Of a stretch of 64,000 bases of DNA, positions 56,051 to 64,000 are shown piece after piece (the stretch's first letter is position 1; every line of letters starts with the position of its first letter). The stretch lies in NCBI RefSeq assembly GCF_003722355.1, contig NZ_QWDD01000001.1, forward strand, positions 1,488,001 through 1,552,000, in the 5' to 3' direction. The DNA is from Methylocystis hirsuta (GTDB lineage Bacteria > Pseudomonadota > Alphaproteobacteria > Rhizobiales > Beijerinckiaceae). The position numbers and the translations under genes were made by a program. Under the pieces are notes generated by a model. That model made no database searches. It was not told the DNA's origin and was given only the letters and a program-made list of their open reading frames with translations.

Positions 56051-59000
56051 TCACGAACACCCCGTCGTTGCCCCACACGTCTCGCACTTCAAACACGTGC
56101 CGTTCCTCACCAGCGTGAAATTCGCGCACTCGGGACAGGCTTCGCCGACATAGCCTTTCATACGCGCTTCGGCGCGTTTTTCGGCGACGCCGGTGACGGT
56201 TTTCGTCGGTTCGGTCCAGCCGAGCGTCGAGGTCGGATCGTCCGCCTCATCCGCCGCGTCCGGCGTCTCGCGCAAAGCGACCGCGCCGCCGATGTTTCGA
56301 GCGGCGCCAAGAGCTTCGCCGCCGATGTTTCGAGCGGCGCCAAGAGCTTCGCCGCCTTGCACCACCATCAGCCTGTCGGTCTTGGAGCGCAGCAGACCGC
56401 GTGAGACGACGGAATTCGTCTCCGGCGCCTTGCCCTCATGCTGGCCCTTGCCGAGCACGTCATGGCCGACGTCCTCGGGCGAGACATGCGCGAGATCGGT
56501 GCGGCCGAGATAGGAGACGGCGAGTTCGCGGAACACATAGTCGAGGATCGAGGTCGCGTATTTGATCGCGTCATTGCCCTGCACCGGGCCCGCGGGCTCG
56601 AAGCGGGTGAAGGTGAAGGCGTCGACATATTCCTCGAGCGGCACGCCATATTGCAGGCCGAGCGAAATCGCGATGGCGAAATTATTCATCAGGCTTCGGA
56701 AGGCCGCGCCTTCCTTATGCATGTCGATGAAGATTTCGCCCAGCCGTCCGTCTTCATATTCGCCGGTGTGCAGATAGACCTTGTGGCCGCCGACCGTCGC
56801 CTTCTGAATGTAGCTCTTGCGCCGGTTCGGCAGCTTCTCGCGCTCGCGGATCACCTGATGCACGACGCGCTCGACGATGCGTTCGGCGATGGCCGCGGCG
56901 CGCGCCGGCATGTTGGCGGTGACGAGTTCCTCGACGACGTCCATCGCGTCGATGTCGTCGTCGCCGGCGATGAGCTGCGCCGAGAGCGGCTGCGAAAGCT
57001 TGGAGCCGTCACGATAGAGCGCATTGGCCTTGAGCCCGAGGCGCCAGGACAGCAGATAGGCCTGTTCGCAATCCTCGATCGAGGCGTCATTGGGCATATT
57101 GATGGTCTTGCTGATCGCGCCCGAGATAAAGGGCTGCGCCGCCGCCATCATGCGGATATGCGACTCGACCAGGAGATAGCGCTTGCCGGTGCGCCCGCAG
57201 GGATTGGCGCAATCGAACACCGGATAATGCTCGCGCTTCAAATGCGGCGCGCCTTCCAGAGTCATCGCGCCGCAGATGTGGACATTCGCGGCGTCGATGT
57301 CGGCGCGCGAGAACCCGAGATGCGTCAGCAGATCGAAGTTCTTGTCGTCGAGCGCGGCCGCTGGAACTTTCAACACGCCGGTGAGAAAGTCCTGCCCGAG
57401 CGTCCATTTGTTGAAGACGAATTTGATGTCGAAGGCGCTGCGCAGCGCTCCTTCCACCGCCGCGATCTTCTCGTCCGTGAAACCCTTCGCCCGCAGGCTC
57501 GTGGTGTTGATCGCGGGCGCGTTGGAGAGCGAGGCGTGACCGACGGCATAGGCCTCGATCTCGGCGATCTCGCTCTCGCGATAGCCGAGCGAGCGCAGCC
57601 CTTCCGGCACGGCGCGGTTGACGATCTTGAGATAGCCCCCGCCGGCGAGCTTCTTGAATTTGACGAGCGCGAAATCGGGCTCGATGCCGGTGGTGTCGCA
57701 ATCCATCACCAGGCCGATGGTGCCGGTCGGCGCGACGACGGTGACCTGCGCATTGCGATAGCCGTAGAGTTCGCCTTGCGCGAGCGCCTTGTCCCAGGCG
57801 GCGGCGGCGCGCTCGACCAAGAGATGATCGGGGCAGGAGGCGACGTCGAGCGGCACCGGCGTGATCGCGAGCTGCTCATAGCCGACGCGTTCGCCATGCG
57901 CGGCGCGGCGATGATTGCGAATGACCCGCAGCATCGCTTCGCGATTCTCCATGAAGCGCGCAAAGGGGCCGCGCTCCTTGGCCATTTCGGCGGAGGTCGC
58001 GTAGCACACGCCTGTCATGATCGCCGAAAGCGCGCCGGCGATGGCGCGGCCCGCCTCGCTGTCATAGGCGACGCCAGACGACATCAAGAGGCCGCCGACA
58101 TTGGCGAAGCCGAGGCCCAGCGTGCGGTAGTCGTAGGACAGCTGCGCGATTTCCTTTGAGGGAAACTGCGCCATCAGCACCGAGATTTCGAGCACCACGG
58201 TCCAGAGCCGCACGGCGTGCTCATAAGACTCGACGTCGAACCCCCACCCTAACCCTCCCCCGCTTGCGGGGGAGGGAAGGGAGGGGGAACGGAACTGCAG
58301 CAGATTGAGCGAGGCGAGATTACAGGCCGTGTCATCGAGGAACATATATTCCGAACACGGATTGGACGCGCGAATGGGGCCGCCGGCCGGGCAGGTGTGC
58401 CAGTCGTTGATCGTCGTATGGAATTGGATGCCGGGATCCGCGGAGGCCCAAGCGGCGTAGCCGATCTTCTCCCACAGATCGCGGGCTTTCAGCGTCTTCG
58501 CCGCCTTGCCGTCGAGGCGCTTGACGAGGGTCCAGTCGCCGTCCTTCTCGACCGCCCGCAGGAACTCATCGGTGACGCGCACGGAGTTGTTGGAGTTCTG
58601 GCCCGAGACGGTGAGATAGGCTTCGCTGTCCCAGTCCGTGTCGTAGGTGTCGAAGTGGATGTCCTTGTAGCCCTGCTTGGCGAATTGGATGACGCGCTTG
58701 ATGTAATTGTCCGGCACTTCGTTTTTGCGCGCGAGCTTGATCTCGCGTTTCAGCGCCGGGTTGATCTCGGGGTTGAAGCAATCGTCGCCGGGGCCTTCGC
58801 AGTTCATGCAGGCCCGCATGATCGCCTTCAAATGCTTCTTGACGATCTTCGAGCCGGCGACCAGCGAGGCGACCTTCTCCTCCTCCTTCACCTTCCAGTC
58901 GATGAAGGCTTCGACGTCGGGATGATCGATGTCGACGACGACCATTTTCGCCGCGCGCCGCGTCGTGCCGCCGGATTTGATCGCGCCCGCCGCGCGGTCG

Positions 59001-59782
59001 CCGATCTTGAGGAAGGACATCAGGCCCGAGGACGAGCCGCCGCCCGAAAGCTTCTCCTTCTCGCCGCGCAGCTTCGAGAAATTGGTGCCGGTGCCGGAGC
59101 CGTATTTGAACAGCCGCGCCTCGCGCACCCAGAGATCCATGATGCCGCCGTCATTGACGAGATCGTCGGCGATCGACTGGATGAAGCAGGCGTGCGGCTG
59201 CGGATGCTCATAGGCCGATTTCGACTTCACCATTTTGCCATTGGCGTAGTCGACGTAGAAATGCCCCTGGCTCGGCCCGTCGACGCCGTAAGCCCAGTGC
59301 AGGCCGGTGTTGAACCATTGCGGCGAATTGGGCGCCGCCATCTGCATGGCGAGCATGTAGCGAAGCTCGTCGCTGAACGCCTGGGCGTCTTCCTCAGTAT
59401 CGAAATAGCCGCCCTTCCAGCCCCAATAGGTCCAGGCGCCGGCGAGCCGGCCGAAGACCTGCTTGGCCGAGATTTCGGAGCCGTTGCGCTGGTCCTTGGG
59501 GAGTTCGCTGAGCGCTTCCGTATCGGCGACCGAGCGCCACAGGAAGGACGGGACGGCGTTCTCCTCAACGCGCTTCAAGCGCGCCGGCACGCCGGCCTTG
59601 CGGAAATATTTCTGCGCCAGAACGTCGGCCGCGACCTGGCTCCACTGGTTGGGGACGTCGATATTATCGAGGGAAAAGACAATCGAGCCGTCGGGGTTGC
59701 GGATCTCGCTCTTCGTCGTGCGGAACGGAATGTTCGCATAAGGAGATTCGCCCGCCTTGGTGTAGCGCCGCTCAATTTTCAT
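56051..59782 (-). CDS. nrdJ: vitamin B12-dependent ribonucleotide reductase (class II), with an in-frame repeat insertion
   Basis: Reduces ribonucleotides using adenosylcobalamin, oxygen-independent. 1243 residues: N-terminal [20 protein letters not shown], an insert region rich in Cys ([13 protein letters not shown]), substrate and radical segments ([39 protein letters not shown]), and a C-terminal CPECANFTL...[13 protein letters not shown] zinc/thiol region that re-reduces the active site. [17 protein letters not shown] at about residues 498-515 is encoded by a palindromic repeat (58241-58288). [11 protein letters not shown] is duplicated in tandem near the C terminus. Single-gene unit with possible NrdR/DnaA sites upstream. 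Confidence 0.96.
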   Translation of the reverse strand: MKIERRYTKAGESPYANIPFRTTKSEIRNPDGSIVFSLDNIDVPNQWSQVAADVLAQKYFRKAGVPARLKRVEENAVPSFLWRSVADTEALSELPKDQRNGSEISAKQVFGRLAGAWTYWGWKGGYFDTEEDAQAFSDELRYMLAMQMAAPNSPQWFNTGLHWAYGVDGPSQGHFYVDYANGKMVKSKSAYEHPQPHACFIQSIADDLVNDGGIMDLWVREARLFKYGSGTGTNFSKLRGEKEKLSGGGSSSGLMSFLKIGDRAAGAIKSGGTTRRAAKMVVVDIDHPDVEAFIDWKVKEEEKVASLVAGSKIVKKHLKAIMRACMNCEGPGDDCFNPEINPALKREIKLARKNEVPDNYIKRVIQFAKQGYKDIHFDTYDTDWDSEAYLTVSGQNSNNSVRVTDEFLRAVEKDGDWTLVKRLDGKAAKTLKARDLWEKIGYAAWASADPGIQFHTTINDWHTCPAGGPIRASNPCSEYMFLDDTACNLASLNLLQFRSPSLPSPASGGGLGWGFDVESYEHAVRLWTVVLEISVLMAQFPSKEIAQLSYDYRTLGLGFANVGGLLMSSGVAYDSEAGRAIAGALSAIMTGVCYATSAEMAKERGPFARFMENREAMLRVIRNHRRAAHGERVGYEQLAITPVPLDVASCPDHLLVERAAAAWDKALAQGELYGYRNAQVTVVAPTGTIGLVMDCDTTGIEPDFALVKFKKLAGGGYLKIVNRAVPEGLRSLGYRESEIAEIEAYAVGHASLSNAPAINTTSLRAKGFTDEKIAAVEGALRSAFDIKFVFNKWTLGQDFLTGVLKVPAAALDDKNFDLLTHLGFSRADIDAANVHICGAMTLEGAPHLKREHYPVFDCANPCGRTGKRYLLVESHIRMMAAAQPFISGAISKTINMPNDASIEDCEQAYLLSWRLGLKANALYRDGSKLSQPLSAQLIAGDDDIDAMDVVEELVTANMPARAAAIAERIVERVVHQVIREREKLPNRRKSYIQKATVGGHKVYLHTGEYEDGRLGEIFIDMHKEGAAFRSLMNNFAIAISLGLQYGVPLEEYVDAFTFTRFEPAGPVQGNDAIKYATSILDYVFRELAVSYLGRTDLAHVSPEDVGHDVLGKGQHEGKAPETNSVVSRGLLRSKTDRLMVVQGGEALGAARNIGGEALGAARNIGGAVALRETPDAADEADDPTSTLGWTEPTKTVTGVAEKRAEARMKGYVGEACPECANFTLVRNGTCLKCETCGATTGCS
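56287..56352 (-). repeat. 33-bp tandem duplication in nrdJ
   Basis: Two identical 33-bp units encode [11 protein letters not shown] twice, in the linker between the catalytic body and the C-terminal zinc region. The frame is kept. Confidence 0.9.
58241..58288. repeat. GGGGAGGG palindromic repeat inside nrdJ
   Basis: CCCCACCCTAACCCTCCCCC, GCTTGCGGGGGAGGGAAGGG: same type as the DUF559-flanking and 35545/43485 repeats, but in frame inside the coding sequence of nrdJ. Confidence 0.85.
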
Positions 59783-60015
59783 CGTCTCATCCCCTCAAAG
59801 CGCAGGCGTCCGCCCGCACGCAGCCGTTCGCTGGCCCGCGACGCAATTTCTTGCCAATTCTGAACTCGAAAGACGCGCGCCCCGCGCTCGCGGATGGATA
59901 CGCCGCGATTGAAAGCACGCCGAAAACGAGGATCACGCCCACACAAAGCAACGCTCTCGTCCGGCTGTCGCCGAGAGCCGCCGAACGTCTTAAAGATCGT
60001 TCGCCGCGTCGCCAT
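59779..60015 (-). CDS. possible short upstream frame coupled to nrdJ
   Basis: A 78-codon frame whose TGA overlaps the nrdJ ATG as ATGA, with CTGGAGG about ten bases before its own ATG at 60015. The peptide is Arg-rich and matches nothing I recognise, so it may be a chance frame in the nrdJ leader. Listed for the overlap and SD only. Confidence 0.25.
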   Translation of the reverse strand: MATRRTIFKTFGGSRRQPDESVALCGRDPRFRRAFNRGVSIRERGARVFRVQNWQEIASRASERLRAGGRLRFEGMRR

Positions 60016-60052
60016 TCCGTGTTGCCTCCAGACTGCGTGAGTCTTGCGACGA

Positions 60053-60112
60053 CGTCAAGATATAGTGATGAAAATTAAAAAAGCGACAACATGTGGATAA
60101 GTTAGTGGATAA
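60053..60112. promoter_or_regulatory. possible tandem NrdR boxes and DnaA boxes upstream of nrdJ
   Basis: CGTCAAGATATAGTGA at 60053-60068 matches 11 of 16 positions of the NrdR consensus (acaCwAtATaTwgtgt); a weaker candidate CGACAACATGTGGATA lies exactly 31 bp on at 60084-60099, the spacing usual for NrdR pairs. TGTGGATAA at 60092-60100 is a perfect DnaA box (complement of TTATCCACA), and AGTGGATAA at 60104-60112 has one mismatch. The set is about 270-330 bp upstream of nrdJ. Confidence 0.45.
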
Positions 60113-60201
60113 AGGGGAAAATTCCAGTCGGGCTAGGATGAGCGTCCGGCATCTGCGCAGATTCGGCAAGCGCGACGTTTGGAGCTGCATCAGCGCGCAT
60201 C

Positions 60202-60364
60202 AGCCCTCGCCCTTCGAGACGCCTGCTATCGCAGGCTCCTCAGGGTGAGGGCACTGGGTGGACGTTGCGTTTGGTTGGGTGCGCATTGCGCTGAGTTCAC
60301 GGTGCGCCAGCAGTCCTCATCCTGAGGAGCCGCCGAAGGCGGCGTCTCGAAGGACGAGGACTGC
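60202..60364. repeat. two palindromic repeats of the 53-54 kb families
   Basis: 60202-60258 is a diverged copy of the CCTCGTCCTTCGAGACG...CTCCTCAGG family (here CCTCGCCCTTCGAGACG), and 60310-60364 is a near-identical copy of GCAGTCCTCATCCTGAGGAG...GAGGACTGC. The rest of 60113-60417 holds no visible gene. Confidence 0.85.
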
Positions 60365-60417
60365 CCGCCTCCAGAACTGGCTCCGCTCTTACGGAAGATG
60401 GCTCCTCGTCGTTCTCG

Positions 60418-60975
60418 CTACTCGCAGGCTTTCGCGTCCGCCGGCCGGAGCAGAAAGGCGTGATTCTCCGCATTGTCCGGGCTGAGATAGAGATAGCTGG
60501 CGCGCCCGCCCGCATCGGGCCCTGGCATTTCCAACCGCTCGACGACCGTCACGAGCACGCCCTCGGGCTGCGCGGCGATCCGGAACGCGCCGGCTTTGTC
60601 GTAGCTGATCCGGCAATGCCGCACGCCGTCATTCTTGGTCTTGCAGAGGTCGGTTTCCTCGGCGGAGAGCGACGCGTTGCATAAGAGCGCGCCGCGGTCC
60701 TCCTTGCAGGCGCCGAAGGTGGAGAAGGCGGCCTTGCCGCGCCCCTTGGCCGAAAATTGCAGCGTCGCCAAAAACGGATAGGGCGGCGTGTCCTTCCGCG
60801 TTTCGATCGACAGCCACGCCTTGCCGACGATCTGGTTTTTGTGGGCGGAAAGATGCGCCTTGTCATAGGCGCGCGCGTAACATCCGAGCGAGGGGAGCGG
60901 TTCCGCCCGCGCCGCGACTGTCGCGAGAACAGAGGCGCAAATCGCCGCGCTGAAGATCAGATGAGATTTGAGCAT
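60418..60975 (-). CDS. hypothetical secreted protein
   Basis: A 185-residue protein with a clear signal peptide (HLIFSAAICASVLATVAARA, then EPLPSLGCYARAYDK). The mature protein has about five Cys (in LGCYAR, GACKEDRG, LLCNAS, DLCKTK, RHCRIS), is beta-rich and ends in DAKACE. AGGGGA lies upstream of the ATG at 60975. No family recognised; it looks like the periplasmic proteins often annotated as hypothetical in Methylocystis-type genomes. It is divergent from olsB. Confidence 0.7.
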   Translation of the reverse strand: MLKSHLIFSAAICASVLATVAARAEPLPSLGCYARAYDKAHLSAHKNQIVGKAWLSIETRKDTPPYPFLATLQFSAKGRGKAAFSTFGACKEDRGALLCNASLSAEETDLCKTKNDGVRHCRISYDKAGAFRIAAQPEGVLVTVVERLEMPGPDAGGRASYLYLSPDNAENHAFLLRPADAKACE

Positions 60976-61132
60976 TCGGTCCCCTAAAGGCGGTTCGACC
61001 CGCCGCCTTGTAGAAGTTCGCGAGTTCGCGCGCGAATCGCAACTTAAGCGGCGCATGAGCAATTCTCGCGTCACAAAAGCTTCGCCTCCCCGTGATCTTC
61101 AAGCGGGGAGATCGCAGCGGAGCGAGTCGCAC

Positions 61133-62041
61133 ATGTGGACGGTTAACGCGGATTTCGGTCAGACGATCTTCGCCCTCGTCAATTTTCCGCAAGCGGATTC
61201 AAAAAAGCCGAAAGCGGCCAAGAAAACGCTCAGTGAAACGCTGGGCCGTCTCGGCGCGCTGGAAGTGCGGCTCGCGCGCGGCAAGCGGGAAGTGCGCAAG
61301 GCGCAGCGCCTGCGCTACGACGTCTTCTACAAGGAAGGCGGCGCCATTCCCGACGCGCGCACCGCCTTCACCCGCCGCGACGCCGATCGTTTCGACAAAT
61401 ATTGCGATCATCTCATCGTCATCGATCACGCGGCGCAGACCAAGCGCGGCAAGATCAGGCCGAAGATCGTCGGCGCCTATCGGCTGATGCGCGACGACAT
61501 GGCGAAGAAGGCTGGCGGCTTCTATTCCGAAAGCGAATATGACGTCGCGCCGCTTCTCGCCCGTCACGCCGGCAAGCGCGCGCTGGAATTAGGGCGCTCC
61601 TGTGTGCTCGCGCCCTACCGCGGCAAGCGGACGATCGAACTCTTATGGCGCGGGCTTCTCGCCTATGTGCGGGCGCACGACATCGACGTGATGTTCGGCT
61701 GCGCCAGCCTGCACGGCGCCAATCCGCTCGCCCATGCGCAGGCCTTGAGCTATCTCGCGCATTATGCGCCGGCGGAAGAAGAGTGGCGCGTCAGCGCGCG
61801 AGACGAGCTGCACACGCCGATGCGGATGCTGGCGCGCGACGCCTTCGATCCGCGCAAGGCGCGCGACGCGCTCTCGCCGCTGATCAAAGGCTATCTGCGG
61901 CTCGGCGCGCGTTTTGGCGACGGCGCCGTCGTGGACCGCAAATTCAACACGACGGATGTCTTCGTCGTCATGCCCGTCGCTGAAATCGACGCGCGCTATC
62001 TCGAATTTTTCGGCGGCGCGCCGCAGCGCCGCGCGGCTTAG
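61133..62041 (+). CDS. olsB: L-ornithine N(alpha)-acyltransferase (ornithine-lipid synthesis step 1)
   Basis: A 302-residue GNAT-fold enzyme transferring a 3-hydroxyacyl group to ornithine to make lyso-ornithine lipid. EVRKAQRLRYDVFYKEGGA, RLMRDDMAKKAGGFYSESEY, ALELGRSCVLAPYRGKRTIE and VMFGCASLHGANPLAHAQAL are OlsB/hemolysin-type acyltransferase hallmarks. The ATG at 61133 is preceded by GGAG and gives the usual length; the frame is open 55 codons further. The partner acyltransferase (olsA) lies 1.5 kb downstream in opposite orientation, with an IS element between. Confidence 0.9.
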   Translation: MWTVNADFGQTIFALVNFPQADSKKPKAAKKTLSETLGRLGALEVRLARGKREVRKAQRLRYDVFYKEGGAIPDARTAFTRRDADRFDKYCDHLIVIDHAAQTKRGKIRPKIVGAYRLMRDDMAKKAGGFYSESEYDVAPLLARHAGKRALELGRSCVLAPYRGKRTIELLWRGLLAYVRAHDIDVMFGCASLHGANPLAHAQALSYLAHYAPAEEEWRVSARDELHTPMRMLARDAFDPRKARDALSPLIKGYLRLGARFGDGAVVDRKFNTTDVFVVMPVAEIDARYLEFFGGAPQRRAA

Positions 62042-62049
62042 CGTTTCCG

Positions 62050-62085
62050 TCATTCCCGACGCGCGAAGGGCCCGCCGGGAATGAT
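62050..62085. repeat. palindrome at the left edge of the IS element
   Basis: TCATTCCCGACGCGCGAAGG with GCCGGGAATGA forms a hairpin directly before the IS left end; IS1111-type elements often insert at such palindromes. Confidence 0.7.
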
Positions 62086-62164
62086 GGGGTGGACGGCCCC
62101 GCCTCGACGGCATCTAAAGTGCCAAGACGTGGTCGCCGGAGCGCCACAGAGAGGGAGGCCGTCC

Positions 62165-63208
62165 GTGAAGAAGTTTATCAGAATCGGGATTGATTTGGGC
62201 AAGCGGTATTTTCAAGTTCACGCGCTTCTCGGCGAGGATGGGCGGGCCGTCACGCGCAAGCTGCGGCGTGATGGTTTTCTTGCGTTTTTCGCCGAGGCGG
62301 CGCCCTGCCTGATCGGCATGGAAGCCTGCGGCTCGGCGCATTATTGGGGACGCGAACTGCGCGCCATGGGCCATGACGTGCGCCTGATCCCGCCGATTTA
62401 CGTCAAGCCCTATGTCAAGCGCGGCAAGAACGACGCGGTCGACGCCGCGGCGGTGTGCGAGGCCGTGTCGCGGCCAGACATGCGCTTCGTGCCGATCAAA
62501 AGCGCCGAGAACCAGGCGAGCTTGATGCTGCACAAGACGCGCGAGCTTCTGGTCAAGCAGCGCACCATGAGCGTCAATGCGCTGCGCGGACATCTCGCGG
62601 AGTTTGGCGTCGTCGCCGCCAAGGGCGTCGGCCATGCGGGCGAACTGCTGGAAAAAGCCAAGAATGACGCGACGCTTCCAGAAATCGCCAAGGCGGCTGT
62701 AAAGATTTTCGTCCAGCAGCTGGAGGCGATCAGCGCCTCGATCGTCGCGCTCGATAAAGAGATCGCCAACGTCCATGCGCAAAGCGAGACCAGCAGATTG
62801 CTCGTCGGCGTCCCAGGCGTCGGCAAGATCGTCGCCACGGCGATCGTCGCCAGCGTCCCGGACCCCAGCGTCTTCAAATCCGCGCGCGACTTTGCCGCCT
62901 GGCTCGGCCTCACGCCCAGGCAAAACTCCAGCGGCGGCAAGGAAAAGCTCGGCGCCATCACCAAGCAGGGCAACCGCTATCTGCGGAAACTCCTGACGCT
63001 CGGCGCGACCTCGCTGTTGCGCGTGGCCGGCAAACGCAACGGCGTTCTGCGCGATTGGCTCGTCGCCCTCTTGGCCAGGAAGCCGGCGCGGCTCGCGACC
63101 GTCGCGCTTGCCAACAAGCTGGCGCGGATCATCTGGGCCATGATGACGACCGGCGAGGCCTTCCGAACGGAAGTCATGGCGCGCGCAGGGGAGCCGTCGA
63201 TGGCGTAA
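62165..63208 (+). CDS. IS110-family transposase (DEDD type)
   Basis: A 347-residue recombinase, GTG start after GGGAGG. The N-terminal DEDD RuvC-like domain has GIDLGKRYFQVH (first Asp), CLIGMEACGSAHYWG (Glu) and KRGKNDAVDAAAVCEAV (Asp pair); the C-terminal Transposase_20 domain has LLVGVPGVGKIVATAIVASV and FAAWLGLTPRQNSSGGKEKLG, with the expected catalytic Ser region (NSSGGKEKL). It appears intact, so the element may be active. Confidence 0.93.
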   Translation: MKKFIRIGIDLGKRYFQVHALLGEDGRAVTRKLRRDGFLAFFAEAAPCLIGMEACGSAHYWGRELRAMGHDVRLIPPIYVKPYVKRGKNDAVDAAAVCEAVSRPDMRFVPIKSAENQASLMLHKTRELLVKQRTMSVNALRGHLAEFGVVAAKGVGHAGELLEKAKNDATLPEIAKAAVKIFVQQLEAISASIVALDKEIANVHAQSETSRLLVGVPGVGKIVATAIVASVPDPSVFKSARDFAAWLGLTPRQNSSGGKEKLGAITKQGNRYLRKLLTLGATSLLRVAGKRNGVLRDWLVALLARKPARLATVALANKLARIIWAMMTTGEAFRTEVMARAGEPSMA

Positions 63209-63449
63209 CCGTTCGAATCATGCAGTTTGGCGAGGGCGAAATCTCGACGTGATGAACGACAGGGTCGGAAACGACGACGAAGGACACTCCGCGCTACGTG
63301 TCACGAGCGACAAGCTCGCGGGAATGATCAGGAGCCTTCGCAGTCGAACTTCATCAGGGCCAGCGGACATACGCGCCGCGCCAAAAGGCCGGACATATGA
63401 CCGAAACCCGCCACCAGGTTCACCGCGCCGAGAAAAAACCGCTTGCCAA
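63209..63449 (+). ncRNA. right non-coding end of the IS element, candidate bridge-RNA region
   Basis: 241 bp without a credible gene between the transposase stop and the right inverted repeat. In IS1111-type elements this end encodes the bridge RNA, which pairs with donor and target DNA. I cannot fold it reliably by eye, so the RNA is inferred from element type and position. Confidence 0.5.
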
Positions 63450-63489
63450 GCGGGGCCGTCCACATATGACAGCGCGCAAATGGAAGCGG

Positions 63490-63635
63490 CCCCTCGTCCT
63501 TCGAGACGCGCGCTGCGCGCGCTCCTCAGGATGAGGGGCCTTGGGTTGCGCAAATGGAATTTCCTTGAAGCCGCTACAAGCCGTCCTCATGCTGAGGAGG
63601 TTGCGCAGCAACCGTCTCGAAGCACGAGGACTGCG
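63490..63635. repeat. two palindromic repeats beside and inside the olsA 3' end
   Basis: 63490-63553 (CCCCTCGTCCTTCGAGACGC...GAGGGGCCTTGGGTTGCG) and 63579-63635 (CCGTCCTCATGCTGAGGAGG...GAGGACTGCGG), same families as the 53-54 kb array. The second overlaps the last 20 or so codons of olsA. Confidence 0.85.
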
Positions 63636-64000
63636 GCGATTCCCGGTTGCGCGCATGCGACGCGAGCAGGTTCTGCACCCGCGCATGCGTCTCCGCCGCG
63701 AGCGTCTTGCGGTCCTTGTCGCTCGTCTCAATTTCCTCGCCGAAAACAATGTGGCAAAGCGTGCGTCCGCGCTTCATCAAGCTCCACAGATGCGGCAGGA
63801 AACTCATGTCGCCATACCAGCCGACATCAATCCTGCGCGCGCCGTCTGAATAGGCGATCGCCACGGGCGCGAGCGTCGGCGCTTCGCCGCGCGCCGCCAT
63901 CGCCTCCAGCGGCGCGAAATGCGCCGAACGAAAAGGCAAAACCGCGGCGCCGTCGCTCGACGTGCCTTCGGCAAAGACGACGAGATCGCCGCCCGCGCGC
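63574..64000 (-). CDS. olsA: lyso-ornithine lipid O-acyltransferase, C-terminal part (cut by window edge)
   Basis: The last 141 residues of a PlsC/LPLAT-family acyltransferase that continues past base 64000. FAEGTSSDGAAVLPFRSAHF is the conserved LPLAT motif III region, followed by IDVGWYGDMSFLPHLWSLM. Together with olsB nearby it would complete ornithine-lipid synthesis, though a general 1-acylglycerol-3-phosphate acyltransferase is an alternative. The tail SSCFETVAAQPPQHEDGL is encoded by a palindromic repeat, so the original C terminus was probably different. Confidence 0.85.
   Translation of the reverse strand, partial: RAGGDLVVFAEGTSSDGAAVLPFRSAHFAPLEAMAARGEAPTLAPVAIAYSDGARRIDVGWYGDMSFLPHLWSLMKRGRTLCHIVFGEEIETSDKDRKTLAAETHARVQNLLASHARNRESPQSSCFETVAAQPPQHEDGL

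Larger units (their letters stand above)
62088..63464 (+). mobile_element. IS110-family (IS1111-type) insertion sequence
   Basis: About 1.38 kb. A 13-bp inverted repeat TGGACGGCCCCGC at 62090-62102 is matched by GCGGGGCCGTCCA at 63450-63462, with no obvious target duplication. It contains one transposase gene and a 241-bp non-coding right end. Subterminal inverted repeats plus a long right non-coding end are features of the IS1111 subgroup. Exact ends may differ by a few bases. Confidence 0.8.

Noticed and set aside
56438..58159. Plus-strand frame of over 570 codons antisense to nrdJ
   Set aside because: Shadow of a high-GC coding gene; no SD and no recognisable domains.
59783..60417. Cobalamin riboswitch upstream of nrdJ
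   Set aside because: I could not find a B12-box-like element; the region holds NrdR/DnaA-like sites and repeats instead.

Overview
The window looks like a chromosomal piece of a GC-rich alphaproteobacterium, most likely a type II methanotroph of the Methylocystis/Methylosinus group. This is inferred from the rhizobial-style gene content (class II ribonucleotide reductase NrdJ, sdhCDAB, tolQRAB, two YdcH/DUF465 proteins, Omp25/31-like porin, olsB/olsA ornithine-lipid genes) combined with a haoAB pair, which is known from ammonia oxidisers and methanotrophs. There is no rRNA and only one tRNA gene.

Layout: 0-5 kb carries a SulP transporter (cut by the window edge), a beta-carbonic anhydrase, a divergent NhaR-type regulator, purEK and a CPA1 Na+/H+ antiporter. 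5-7.5 kb has selO, two YdcH proteins and tRNA-Val(GAC). 7.5-10.7 kb is an AT-richer stretch of small secreted or membrane proteins next to the tRNA. 11-15 kb holds a MocR/PdxR regulator, an MFS transporter and a porin. 15-20 kb is sdhCDAB, interrupted between sdhA and sdhB by an AT-rich orphan gene. 20-24 kb has asd, a Na+/Ca2+ exchanger and lolA. 24-32 kb has an AT-rich orphan, ftsK, a YihY protein, uvrC and a CaCA antiporter. 33-38 kb has ung, a decayed HEPN/MNT pair and tolQRAB. 38-42 kb has an orphan Cys-rich protein behind repeated operator-like sites, then haoB/haoA. 42-50 kb has a metallophosphatase, yraN, rsmI, a lipoprotein, glyS, a DUF559 nuclease and trxB. 50-56 kb has twin Gly/Trp-rich secreted proteins, rlpA, a GIY-YIG protein, a tandem repeat array and a SIR2-like protein. 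56-64 kb has nrdJ, olsB, an IS110-family (IS1111-type) element and a partial olsA.

Two themes stand out. First, AT-rich single genes of unknown or defence-like function have been dropped into conserved neighbourhoods (sdhA/sdhB, ftsK/lolA, beside nrdJ). Second, several palindromic repeat families are very active here: they form inverted intergenic pairs, bracket small nuclease genes (DUF559, GIY-YIG), build a tandem array, and sit in frame inside the essential genes glyS (twice) and nrdJ (once).

All calls come from reading sequence and translations; no database search was run. Starts were moved from the longest open frame where a Shine-Dalgarno, signal peptide or overlap argued for it.
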